DNA of 64,000 nucleotides from Gymnodinialimonas phycosphaerae (GCF_019195455.1 NZ_JAIMBW010000001.1:868001-932000), one strand, 5' to 3'; shown: positions 45,016-53,918, counted from the stretch's first letter. Made by a program: numbers and translations. The notes: generated by a model from the sequence alone, not told the origin.

Positions 45016-47916
45016 GTGGAGGCCTTGGGCAATTGCGCGGGCTGCCATACCCCGCGCGAAGGCCGCCTCTCAGAGCGGTTGAACCACGACGACGCCTTCG
45101 CGGGTCAATCCACGATGATCGGCGAATATGCAGGCGCGATCAACGCCGAGCGTTTGGCGCTGTACTCGGCGGAAGCCTTCGTGAACGGTGTCATGGCCGA
45201 AGGCATGCGCCTTGACGGCCTGCCGATGACCAGTGCCACCATGCGCCGTGTTGCTCGTGCCACGGGGGGACTATCCCACGAAGATCGCGTGGCGATCTAT
45301 GCCTATCTGATGGGCGCGCCGGTTGACCCCAGCACGGTGCAGCAACTGGATAGCGGCGCGGAAGCGCTGGTGGTCGAAGTCGCGCAGGTGGTCGAGCAAG
45401 CCGCGCCCGAGGTCATGGACATGACCGGCGCCACGTCCCTGATGAACCGCGTCGATGCCTTCTGCGCCGTGCCCGATGAGGCGGTGACGCCCGCCGCCGC
45501 CGTGCCTGCTGCCGCGTCCCCCGTGGGTGTCTCCCCCGAGATCGAGGCAGCCGTCAGTGCCGTCCTGGATGAACATTGCCGCAGCTGCCACGGCCCCGGC
45601 ATGACCTACCAGCGCAGCTTCCTGACCGGCCCCATGGCGCAACTGGCGCGCGATCCTGCCGCTGTTGTGTCGGGCGATCACCAAGCCTCGCTGCTTTACG
45701 ACACAATCGCCAGCAACCGGATGCCCACGCCGAACCGTCCGCGCCTGCAACCGGCGGAACTGCAAGCGCTGGTCGCCTGGATTGACGCGCTTGCCCCGGC
45801 GCCTTCGGTGCCGCAGGCTGCCGCGCCTGCCGTGGAAGCCGCCCGCACCGCCGTCGCACGCCCGGCAATGCCGGAGTTAGTCGGCGGCTCGTTCGAGGAA
45901 ATGGTCGGTGCTGCCGTGGCAGACCTTGGCGCAATCGATGAACAGGACCGCCAGCACATCCGCTATTTCAGCTTCGCGCATCTGCCAATGCCCGAGATCG
46001 ACTGCACCCAGGAAGGTGCCCTGCGCAATCCGATGCATTACATTCACGCGGGCCTGAACAAGTTCATCAACTCGGTCTTTCGCGCGCCCACGATCCAGCA
46101 GGTCACCCCCGTCGCGCGCACCGATGGCGCGCTGGTGCGCATCGACCTGCGCGACTTCGGCTGGACCGCCGACGATTGGCGGGCCTTGACGGAACGGGTC
46201 CACACCCAAGGTGCGGTAGAGGCCGGAGTTACCGCCGCCGCCTGGGATGAGTTGGCCCCCCCATATCCCTATGCCGTCAGCCCCACGTCGGACCCGATGT
46301 TGGGCGTGATCGCCAACTACACGGGCAGCGCCGTGCCGATCCTGCAAGCCGATTGGTTCACGCGCCATGCCTCCGAGCAGCCGTATTACGACATGCTGCT
46401 GCGCCTGCCCGATAACATCGCCGTGCTGGAGGCGCGCATGGGCATCGACGTGTTCCGCGAGATCCGTGAAATGCGCTTGATCCGGGCCGGGTTCCTGGCG
46501 GCGTCCTCGGGCGTGTCGGACCACAATCGGATGCTGGAGCGTTTTGATCTACCGCGCGGGGGCTATTACTGGCGCTCGTATGATTTCGCGGGTTCCGATG
46601 GCAGTCAGTCGTTGATCACCCACCCCGATGGCCCCGCCGAGATGGGCTTGACCGTTTCGGGCACCGCCCCGTTTGAACATGACGGCGGCGAGATGATCTT
46701 TTCGCTGCCCAATGGCATGCAGGGCTATTACCTGTCCGAAGCCGACGGGCGGCGATTGTCCGAGGGGCCGACCTCCATCGTGTCCTTCCGCGAGCGGCCC
46801 ATTGGCCGGGGGATCGAGCTCGTCAACGGGCGGTCCTGCTTTGCCTGCCACGACAACGGCATGATTGCGCGCCGCGACGAGATTCGGTCCTTCATCCAGA
46901 CCGCGCCCCACTTCGATATCCGGCAGCGTGATGTGCTGTTGCGCATGTATCCCGAACAATCGGTGTTGGATGAGTATTTCCGCCGCGACACGGAGACCTT
47001 CGTGGCAGCACTCAGCGCGATGAACGCCACCCAGCGCACTGTGGCGGGGCGCGAGGCCTCCATCCTGGCACCCGATGGCAGCGGCGAGATCGTCACCTGG
47101 CTGGCCGATTTCCGGTTCCGCAGGCTCGACATTGCCGATCTGGCGCAGCGTTTCTTCCTGACCGAGGAAGAATTCCGCACCCGCGCCCGGCAGATCGGCG
47201 ATCCGCATCTGGCGCAGTTGGTCTCGGGCTGGGTGCAGCGCTTCGACAATGGGCTTTTGGTGACGCAGGATGAGGTCGACACCCATTGGGCCGCGCTTCT
47301 GCCGCGCCTGACCCTGCTGGATGCGTTGGATTATCATCCCGGGACCGTAGATTATCAGGTTGCCGGGGGCGCTTATGAGGCCGCCGCCGTGGCCGCCATC
47401 GAAATCGCTGTCGGGGCCGATGCCGATGCCTATGCGCCGCGCGTCGACGTTCCCGCCTATGTCGCGCCCGTTACCCATGCCGACCCGCTGGAAATCACGC
47501 TGCACGTGCCGCGCCAGCAGGTCTATGTGGATGATCTGCTGACCTTCGAGGTCTCGACCAACCGCGCCTGCATCCTTCAGATCATCTATGTGGAGATCAA
47601 CGATGCCATCGTCGAGTTGCCGCAAGCGGTGATCGGGGCAGAGCTGATCCAACCGGATGAACGGCGTTTGATCCCGCAGGCGGCCTCTGGCTTGCAGTTG
47701 CGCTTTGATCGCCCCGGCGTGGGCGAAACGCTGCTGGCCTACTGCCGAGAGCCGTCCTCGGGCCAGCCCGCGATTGATGCGGCGCAAATGGTCGCCGTGG
47801 CCCACGAACGCTACCAGCCGCTGTTCCGGGGCCTGACCGTCGAGGCCGCCAACCGCGTCGAAGACGATGCGGGCCGCAGTGCCTTTGCCAGCGTCACGAT
47901 TGACGTTCTGGGCTGA
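45016..47916 (+). CDS. Multihaem c-type cytochrome with C-terminal DUF4384-like domain (main open segment)
   Basis: A 966-codon open segment in the same frame as 44452-45009; with it the gene would have 1,155 codons. Haem-c motifs in full-gene numbering: CAGCH (195-199), CRSCH (376-380) and CFACH (796-800), plus CGSCH upstream, so four. The region around 376 resembles a planctomycete-type cytochrome (EHCRSCHGPG ... IASNRMPTPNRPRLQPAELQALVAWIDAL). The last 150 residues (ITLHVPRQQVYVDDLLTFEVSTNRACILQIIYVE) look like DUF4384, often found with bacterial caspases. Without a signal peptide this segment alone could not be exported and haem-loaded. Confidence 0.65.
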   Translation: MEALGNCAGCHTPREGRLSERLNHDDAFAGQSTMIGEYAGAINAERLALYSAEAFVNGVMAEGMRLDGLPMTSATMRRVARATGGLSHEDRVAIYAYLMGAPVDPSTVQQLDSGAEALVVEVAQVVEQAAPEVMDMTGATSLMNRVDAFCAVPDEAVTPAAAVPAAASPVGVSPEIEAAVSAVLDEHCRSCHGPGMTYQRSFLTGPMAQLARDPAAVVSGDHQASLLYDTIASNRMPTPNRPRLQPAELQALVAWIDALAPAPSVPQAAAPAVEAARTAVARPAMPELVGGSFEEMVGAAVADLGAIDEQDRQHIRYFSFAHLPMPEIDCTQEGALRNPMHYIHAGLNKFINSVFRAPTIQQVTPVARTDGALVRIDLRDFGWTADDWRALTERVHTQGAVEAGVTAAAWDELAPPYPYAVSPTSDPMLGVIANYTGSAVPILQADWFTRHASEQPYYDMLLRLPDNIAVLEARMGIDVFREIREMRLIRAGFLAASSGVSDHNRMLERFDLPRGGYYWRSYDFAGSDGSQSLITHPDGPAEMGLTVSGTAPFEHDGGEMIFSLPNGMQGYYLSEADGRRLSEGPTSIVSFRERPIGRGIELVNGRSCFACHDNGMIARRDEIRSFIQTAPHFDIRQRDVLLRMYPEQSVLDEYFRRDTETFVAALSAMNATQRTVAGREASILAPDGSGEIVTWLADFRFRRLDIADLAQRFFLTEEEFRTRARQIGDPHLAQLVSGWVQRFDNGLLVTQDEVDTHWAALLPRLTLLDALDYHPGTVDYQVAGGAYEAAAVAAIEIAVGADADAYAPRVDVPAYVAPVTHADPLEITLHVPRQQVYVDDLLTFEVSTNRACILQIIYVEINDAIVELPQAVIGAELIQPDERRLIPQAASGLQLRFDRPGVGETLLAYCREPSSGQPAIDAAQMVAVAHERYQPLFRGLTVEAANRVEDDAGRSAFASVTIDVLG

Positions 47917-47979
47917 TGATACTTACGCGGGGCGGGTCAAAGCCTGCCCCGGAACCTGCAATTTCAGGGGGGAAAGCCG

Positions 47980-48606
47980 ATGCCGATTTCAACCACGATC
48001 CAACGGGCCGTTTTGGTCGCATGCCTCGCGTGGCCTGGCGTCGGCACGGCGCAAGAGGCGCTTGACGTGGACAGCCTGCTGGATGCGCTGATCCGTCCAG
48101 AGCCGTCTTCCAGCATCACCCGCAGCCTTGGCGCAGCACCCGTCGTGTCCGGGCCCACGGCAGAGGAGGTGTTGTTCCTGGAACGGCTTCCCACGCGCGG
48201 GCTTACTGTCGAGGTGCGCGCCGAAGTGGCCGAAATCGCGATGGAGCGGGAATTGCCGCGCATCGATCTGGACATTCCGTTCGACTACGACAGCGACGAC
48301 CTGCGCGCCGATGTGATGGCGGATCTGGTAACTATCGGGCAGGCGCTGTCGTCCGAGGGTCTTTCCGGGTCCCGCTTCATCCTGGCCGGTCACACCGACG
48401 GCGTCGGCAGCGCCGCCTACAACCAGAACCTGTCCGAGCGGCGCGCGGCCTCGGTCCGCAGTTTCCTGATCGAAGCCTTCGGGCTGCCGGAACAGCAACT
48501 TGTGGCTGTGGGTTTCGGGTTCGAGCAACTGCTCACCCCCCAGGATCCCTCTGCCGCCGCAAACCGCCGTGTCGAGGTGATCAACCTCGAAGTCGCGTGG
48601 GAGTGA
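47980..48606 (+). CDS. OmpA-family peptidoglycan-associated protein
   Basis: A 208-residue secreted protein: signal peptide (RAVLVACLAWPGVGTAQ), a variable linker to about residue 95, then an OmpA C-terminal domain (IDLDIPFDYDSDDLRADVMADLVTIGQAL ... FILAGHTDGVGSAAYNQNLSERRAASVRSFLIEAFG ... NRRVEVINLEV). The ligand residues for diaminopimelate are within TDGVGS..N..LSERRA. GGGG at 47968-47971 precedes ATG 47980. It would anchor to the cell wall and sits between the cytochrome and caspase genes, 6 bp before the next start. This gene is intact. Confidence 0.85.
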   Translation: MPISTTIQRAVLVACLAWPGVGTAQEALDVDSLLDALIRPEPSSSITRSLGAAPVVSGPTAEEVLFLERLPTRGLTVEVRAEVAEIAMERELPRIDLDIPFDYDSDDLRADVMADLVTIGQALSSEGLSGSRFILAGHTDGVGSAAYNQNLSERRAASVRSFLIEAFGLPEQQLVAVGFGFEQLLTPQDPSAAANRRVEVINLEVAWE

Positions 48607-48612
48607 GCTGAG

Positions 48613-49725
48613 ATGTTTGCGATCCGCCTTCTGTGTGCGGCCATTGCGCTTGCACTTGCCATACCCAACGCGGCCTCCGCGCAGGAACGGCATGCGCTGG
48701 TGATCGGCATCAACGCCTATGACAACCTCGGGTCTTTGGAAAAGGCCGTGAATGATGGCCGTGCCATGGCCGATAGCCTGGAGCGGGCGGGGTTCACCGT
48801 GGACGCGGGCTATGACTTGAGCCGCCGCGATTTCGTGCTTCTTTTGACCCGGTTCCTCGATCGCCTTGGGCCCGATGACGAAGCGCTGGTCTTCTACGCG
48901 GGCCACGCCGTTGCGATCGAGAACCGCAATTTCCTGGTGCCCGCTGACGCCTCCGCGCTGGAACAATCCAGCGAGGCGCTGATCATCGCGGAAAGCATTG
49001 GGCAGGAGTTCATTCTTGATCAGATCACCGCCACGGGCGTGCGCCTGTCCGTGGTGATCATGGACGCCTGCCGCAATAATCCGTTCGAGGGGCTGTCGAC
49101 CCGCTCGCTCGGGCGGGACGCGGGCCTTGCGATCACGCAGCCGCCGCGCGGCGTCTTCATGATGTATTCCGCCGACGAAGGGCAAACGGCGCTGGACCGT
49201 CTCAGCAACGATGACCCGCACCCGAATTCCGTCTTCACCCGCACGCTTCTGCCCCTGATAGAAGAGCCCGGCATCGACATCGTCGACATCGCCCGCCGCC
49301 TGCGCGGTGACGTGCAGGCCTTGGCCGCAGGCGATCAGCACCAGCAGTTTCCTGTCTACCGGGACCGAATGCAGGGTGGGGGGCAGTTTGTGATTAACCG
49401 CATCCGAGCCGTCGCTGAGCAGCCAGCGCCTGTCACAACGCCTCCGGGGGCTGCCGTGGTGCCTACACCCATGGCGCGGGTAGCGCCACCGGTTGCAGTC
49501 AATCCCTGCGTTACTGCCCGGGCTGATTGGGCGCTTCTGGGCAACAGCCCCAGCGTGGCCGTGCTTCAAGCCTACCGCGCGGCCCATAGCGGGTGTCCGT
49601 TGATGATGACATTGGCCTCGGACCGCTTGGCGGCTTTGATCACGCTGCCGCAGCCCGTGCCCCAACCGATACCGCAAACGGTGCAGCCGTCCATCGGGGC
49701 AAACCCAGTCGGCAGTGGGGCCTAA
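48613..49725 (+). CDS. Secreted caspase-family protein 1 (C-terminus truncated by in-frame TAA)
   Basis: A 370-residue product with a signal peptide (1-23) and a caspase/peptidase C14 domain (25-260). The putative catalytic dyad is His98 (FYAGHAV; most relatives have GHG) and Cys153 (MDACRNNPF). From residue 297 comes the two-cysteine module shared by all three caspases here (NPCVTARADWALLG ... HSGCPLMMTLASDRLAAL). The frame ends at TAA 49723-49725, but homologous-looking sequence follows after a 1-nt shift, so this product has lost its last domain. The catalytic part is intact. Confidence 0.8.
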   Translation: MFAIRLLCAAIALALAIPNAASAQERHALVIGINAYDNLGSLEKAVNDGRAMADSLERAGFTVDAGYDLSRRDFVLLLTRFLDRLGPDDEALVFYAGHAVAIENRNFLVPADASALEQSSEALIIAESIGQEFILDQITATGVRLSVVIMDACRNNPFEGLSTRSLGRDAGLAITQPPRGVFMMYSADEGQTALDRLSNDDPHPNSVFTRTLLPLIEEPGIDIVDIARRLRGDVQALAAGDQHQQFPVYRDRMQGGGQFVINRIRAVAEQPAPVTTPPGAAVVPTPMARVAPPVAVNPCVTARADWALLGNSPSVAVLQAYRAAHSGCPLMMTLASDRLAALITLPQPVPQPIPQTVQPSIGANPVGSGA

Positions 49726-50120
49726 GTTGCCCCGCCACAGGGGGGAACCCGGTTGCCTGGGCGCCTCGGTTCGGGGGCGAGCGGATCACCTATTGGGATC
49801 ACAACGGCTTTGGCATGGCGTGGGGAAGCCGCGGCACGCAGCGGTGGGTTTGGTACTACCGCCCCCGCGCCGGCATCGCGGCCCAAGGGGTGACACCGGG
49901 CACGTTGCTGCTTTCGGGAACGCTGGTGGACGGGTAATTGACTGGGCAGGCGCGGCGGTTTTCCAACTCATGTGGGATGCTTGAATATGACGTGTCGGGC
50001 ACCGCCGTGGGCCAGCGGGTGACCCTTCAAGGGTCCTATCCAACGCGCGATGACGCGTGCAGAAACGGATACCTCCAGAGTGATCGCCTCGACTTTTCGT
50101 ATGTGAGCACGCAGCCATGA
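49726..50120 (+). pseudogene. Detached C-terminal domain of caspase protein 1
   Basis: After the TAA at 49723 the frame reads VAPPQGG, then a one-base loss in a run of six G (near 49740-49745) shifts it to NPVAWAPRFGGERITYWDHNGFGMAWGSRGTQRWVWYYRPR, and a second in-frame TAA at 49935-49937 separates LLLSGTLVDG from LTGQARRFSNSCGMLEYDVSGTAVGQRVTLQG. The last piece ends at TGA 50120, overlapping the next start. Tryptophan- and tyrosine-rich; probably a small beta domain of about 125 residues. I recognise no family. Confidence 0.65.
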
Positions 50121-51226
50121 GCCCCAGACGTTCCCTCTTGCCTGCGGGGCGCATCCTGTTCGCGCTGTGCTTGTGCCTTAGCCTGCTTTGGTCCGCCACG
50201 GCCCACGCCCAAACCCGCCACGCCTTCGTGGTCGGCATCGATACCTATGAGAACGTCGGATCTTTAGAAAAGGCACGCAACGATGCGCGCGCCGTGGCGG
50301 GCGCGTTGGAAGAGGTGGGCTTTCGCACACAGCTTCTGATCGATGTCGATGAAACGGCTTTGCTGACGGAACTCACGCGGTTCTCGGGCCAGCTCAATCC
50401 CGGAGATGAGGTGGTGTTCTACTTCGCGGGCCATGGGGTGGAGATCAACGGGCGCAATTACCTGCTGCCCGCCGATGTGCCAAGCGTTGCGCCGGGGCAA
50501 GAACTGGTCGTGACCCGTGGCGCGCTGCCCGACGCTCCCACAGGCTCGGCTGATCCGTGCGCTGCCGCCCGCGCGGATTGGTCCCTGATCGGGGAAACGC
50601 CGGGTGTCGCCCTGTTGGAGGCTTACCGCACCGCCCACAGCGGCTGTCCGCTGATGATGATGCTGGCGTCCGAGCGCCTTGCTGCCCTGACCGCCACGCC
50701 CGCGCCGTCACCACCTGCGGCGACCCTTGAACCCACCCACACGCCTGCGCACACCCCTTCACCCCAGGGCGACGTCTCGGTCCCTGTGCAGGCCTGCGTG
50801 GCCGCCGCCGATCCGGACCACACCTCCATCGCGGACCTGCGCGCAGACGCGGCCCAGGCCACAGCGCGGGCCCGCTGCGCCGCGGCGCTGGTCCAAATCA
50901 CTGACCGCGCCAGCGCGGAGGGCACGCACGTGCTTGCGCTGCTGGGACGCGCTGCCCACGCGGCGGGAAACTTTGAAGAAGCGGTGTCATTTTACGAAGA
51001 GGCCGCCCACGCCAATCCCATGGCCGCCAGCAACCTTGGGAGCCTGTACCAGACCGGGCGCGGTGTCGCCGCCGACGGGGCCCGGGCGGCCGAGCTATTC
51101 CAATCTGCCGGAGAACTGGGGGCCGCTTACGGGTGGCACAACTACGCCTCCCTCTACTATCGCGGCGAGGTGGTTCCGCTGGATTACGACCGCGCCGCCG
51201 AGGCTTACCTTCGGGCCGCGCAATAG
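50117..51226 (+). CDS. Secreted caspase-fold protein 2 lacking the catalytic cysteine (N-terminal part)
   Basis: A 369-residue product up to an in-frame TAG at 51224-51226. Signal peptide 1-31, caspase-fold start with His106 (FYFAGHGVEINGRNYLLPADVP), but the half with the catalytic Cys is missing: after PGQELVVTRGAL it jumps to the two-cysteine module (DPCAAARADWSLIGE ... HSGCPLMMMLASERLAAL). Against its neighbours this is an in-frame deletion of roughly 160-190 codons. A proline/threonine linker, a helical region and the first Sel1 repeats (FEEAVSFYEEAAHANPMAASNLGSLYQTGRGV) follow. Catalytic activity is not expected. Confidence 0.75.
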   Translation: MSPRRSLLPAGRILFALCLCLSLLWSATAHAQTRHAFVVGIDTYENVGSLEKARNDARAVAGALEEVGFRTQLLIDVDETALLTELTRFSGQLNPGDEVVFYFAGHGVEINGRNYLLPADVPSVAPGQELVVTRGALPDAPTGSADPCAAARADWSLIGETPGVALLEAYRTAHSGCPLMMMLASERLAALTATPAPSPPAATLEPTHTPAHTPSPQGDVSVPVQACVAAADPDHTSIADLRADAAQATARARCAAALVQITDRASAEGTHVLALLGRAAHAAGNFEEAVSFYEEAAHANPMAASNLGSLYQTGRGVAADGARAAELFQSAGELGAAYGWHNYASLYYRGEVVPLDYDRAAEAYLRAAQ

Positions 51227-51241
51227 GGCTGGCCGTCGTCC

Positions 51242-52162
51242 ATGTATTGGACGGGGCGGATGTACCGCGACGGGACAGGCTTTGCCCAGAGCGATGCCCA
51301 GGCGGCCCGGTGGTTCGAGCGTGGGGCAGAAGCTGGCAACGTCAACGCCATGACCCAATTCGGGTTCATGCTGTCCGAAGGATTGGGCGTGGCGCAGGAC
51401 CAAAGCGCGGCCGCGCGCTGGTTTCAGACCGCCTCGGACGCGGGCTCGGCCGAGGCGGCGGCCCGTCTTGGCATCGGCCATCGCCTCGGCGAGGGGGTCG
51501 CGCGCAACCCGGACCAGGCCTATCTGTTGCTGTCGCGCGCGGCAGAGGAAGGCAACGGGCGCGCCATGCGGCACCTCGGCCAGATGTTTGCAGAGGGCGA
51601 CGGCGTGGCCCAAAGCGACGCAGACGCCGCGCAATGGTATCAGCAAAGGGTCGATGCGGGGGACGCTGCTTCGGCGACGCACCTGGGGGCCTTCTATTTC
51701 AATGGACGCGGCGTCACCGCCGACCGCAACCGCGCGTCCGAGTTGTTTCGCCAGGCCGCCGAGGGTGGCGATGCGGCCGGCATGCGCAACACGGGTGTCA
51801 TGTACCGCGAAGGTTATGGGGTGGCCGTCAGCCACGCCGAGGCGATGCATTGGTTCCAGCGGGCCGTCGCACTGGGTGACGCGTTCGCGCATTACTACAT
51901 TGGTTGGCAGTACCAATACGGCAACGGCGTGCCGGTGAATGCGCGCGAGGCCGCACAGTGGTTTGTGAGCGGTCTGGCGGCGGGGCACGATTACGCCCTC
52001 CGCAACCCCGCAGAATTCAACGGCGCCGTGGGCCGCGAGATGCAGGAGCTTTTGCGTGAAAGAGGCAGGTACGATGGCGCAATCGACGGCGTTATCGGGC
52101 CCGGAACCGTTGCAGCGATGAGAGCGTACATGGAGCTTGGCGAAAGACTGATCGAGCTATGA
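51242..52162 (+). pseudogene. Sel1-repeat / peptidoglycan-binding part of caspase-fold protein 2
   Basis: It continues the frame of the preceding gene after the TAG at 51224 (RAAQ-stop-GWPSSMYW). About seven Sel1 repeats (for example AARWFQTASDAGSAEAAARLGIGHRLGEGVARN) are followed by a PG_binding_1 motif (LLRERGRYDGAIDGVIGPGTVAAMRAYMELGE). The stop falls in the A-A-E-Q-G position of a Sel1 repeat, where Gln is usual, pointing to CAG>TAG. No ribosome site or signal peptide supports separate translation. Confidence 0.7.
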
Positions 52163-52178
52163 CAAGTGGTGTGGTTGG

Positions 52179-53918
52179 ATGAAGACTTTCATATGGGTGT
52201 TGGTGTGGTTTGTCGGTCTGGCGTCGGTGGTCAGCGCCCAGGATCGCCACGCGCTGGTTATCGGGATCGATGACTACGTCAACGTCTCGGACCTGCAAAA
52301 GGCCCGCAACGATGCCGAGGCCGTGGGCGTTGCGCTGGAAGACACGGGGTTCGACGTCACCGTCCTTCTAGACGCGAACCGCCGCGACATGTTTCGCGCG
52401 CTCAACACCTTTGTCGGGCAGCTTCAACCCGGCGATGACGCGGTGTTCTACTTCGCCGGTCACGGCGTGGAGGTCGAGGGACGCAACTACCTGCTGCCCA
52501 CGGATGTGCCCGCCATGCGCCCCGGAGAAGAGCGTTTGCTGACCAGCGAAAGCCTTGCTGCCGATGACGTGCTGGCCGATATGCAGGCCTCGGGCGCAAG
52601 GGTCAGCCTGCTGATCCTTGACGCATGCCGCGACAACCCCTTTCCGACGGAAGGCACCCGTAGCCTTGGGCGCAGCACGGGCCTGTCACGGCTGGAAGCG
52701 CCCGAGGGCGCGTTCATCATGTTCTCGGCCGGGACCGGACAGGCGGCCCTCGATCGCCTGTCGGACGATGATCCAAACCCCAATTCCGTGTTCACCCGCG
52801 CGCTGTTGCCGCTGCTGTCCGAGCCGGGCCTGCCGATCCATCAGATCGCGCGGCGCTTGCGGCGCGATGTCCAGGACCTCGCCAGTTCCGTCGGGTATTC
52901 CCAGCGGCCCGCCTATTATGACGAGGTAACGGGGGATTTCTTCTTTCTTTTGGAAGAAGAGACGGTGGAAGGGGTGGCCACCGGCACTCCAGGCCCCACA
53001 CCAACACCCACGCAGCCCCCGGCTTCCACCCAGCCCCAAGCACCCGCGTCCGCGCCGGATGGCGTCCCGGAACGCACCCCCAGCACCACCCCCTGCGCCA
53101 CCGCGCGGCTGGATTGGGCGCTGGTCGCCGACAGCTCCAGCCCCGCTGTGCTGGAGGCCTACCTCGCCTCGCATCAGGATTGTGCCTTCATGGTAGCCTT
53201 GGCGTCCGAGCGCTTGGCAACTTTGCAAGCGCCGCCACCTGACCCCTGCGCGCCAGCGCGGGCGGAGTGGGAAGCGCTCAGCGCGCGGCCTGATTTCGAC
53301 ACCGCCGCGGCCCTCGGCGCACTTACCGCGTTCCAGGCGACCTACGGGACCTGCCCGATCTATGGGGCTCTGGTGATTTTCCAGTTTGCGGAAATGGAGC
53401 GCTTGGAAGATGAACGCCGTCGGCCCGTCCATGGCCCCCGGCCGTCCCAGGGAAACCGGGTCTGCACCACGTCGACCGGGTTCACCGGCCCCGGCGTGGG
53501 GGCGCGCACCTTCTGCGCCTCCAGCGCATTGCCACCGGCTGGCACCAATTCCTACTGGCCGCCACATCTGTTCGACGACAACCTGCGGACTGCCTGGAAC
53601 GAGGGTGTCAGCGGGCGCGGCAGGGGGCAAACCCTGGCTTGGGAGTTCGAGGCCGAAACCCAGGTGCGCCGGATCCGCGTCGTGAATGGCTACACCAAGA
53701 CCAATCGCACCTATACCCGCAACGCGCGCGTCCGGGAGGTGCGGATCACCGGATCATCGGGTTTTTCGATGAACACCAAGCTGCGCGACACCGGTGACTG
53801 GCAAACCATCGAGTTGGGCGACATCGACCCGCAGATGTGGCTTCAGATCGGGATCGTATCGACCTATCCGGGCACCCATTATGCCGACACGGAAGTGACG
53901 GAATTACGCATCGAGTGA
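52179..53918 (+). CDS. Secreted caspase-family protein 3 with C-terminal glycan-binding-like domain
   Basis: A 579-residue intact protein. Signal peptide 1-20; caspase/C14 domain 22-255 with His95 (YFAGHGV) and Cys150 (LILDACRDNPF); a P/T/Q-rich linker 270-305; two copies of the two-cysteine module (TPCATARLDW ... and DPCAPARAEW ...); and a C-terminal beta-sandwich from about residue 425 (YWPPHLFDDNLRTAWNEGVSGRGRGQTLAWEF ... RIRVVNGYTKTNRTYTRNARVREVRI) resembling discoidin/NADase-type glycan-binding domains. It is the only caspase gene here that is complete. It probably acts in the periplasm on or near glycans; the substrate is unknown. Confidence 0.83.
   Translation: MKTFIWVLVWFVGLASVVSAQDRHALVIGIDDYVNVSDLQKARNDAEAVGVALEDTGFDVTVLLDANRRDMFRALNTFVGQLQPGDDAVFYFAGHGVEVEGRNYLLPTDVPAMRPGEERLLTSESLAADDVLADMQASGARVSLLILDACRDNPFPTEGTRSLGRSTGLSRLEAPEGAFIMFSAGTGQAALDRLSDDDPNPNSVFTRALLPLLSEPGLPIHQIARRLRRDVQDLASSVGYSQRPAYYDEVTGDFFFLLEEETVEGVATGTPGPTPTPTQPPASTQPQAPASAPDGVPERTPSTTPCATARLDWALVADSSSPAVLEAYLASHQDCAFMVALASERLATLQAPPPDPCAPARAEWEALSARPDFDTAAALGALTAFQATYGTCPIYGALVIFQFAEMERLEDERRRPVHGPRPSQGNRVCTTSTGFTGPGVGARTFCASSALPPAGTNSYWPPHLFDDNLRTAWNEGVSGRGRGQTLAWEFEAETQVRRIRVVNGYTKTNRTYTRNARVREVRITGSSGFSMNTKLRDTGDWQTIELGDIDPQMWLQIGIVSTYPGTHYADTEVTELRIE

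Noticed and set aside
51224..51226. Pyrrolysine at the in-frame TAG, tempting because of the methylamine genes
   Set aside because: The other six stops are TAA, the site is a Sel1 repeat rather than a methyltransferase, and no pyl or mtmB/mtbB-type gene is present in the window.
43578..51226. Selenocysteine recoding
   Set aside because: The in-frame stops are TAA and TAG, not TGA, and no SECIS-like hairpin is seen after them.
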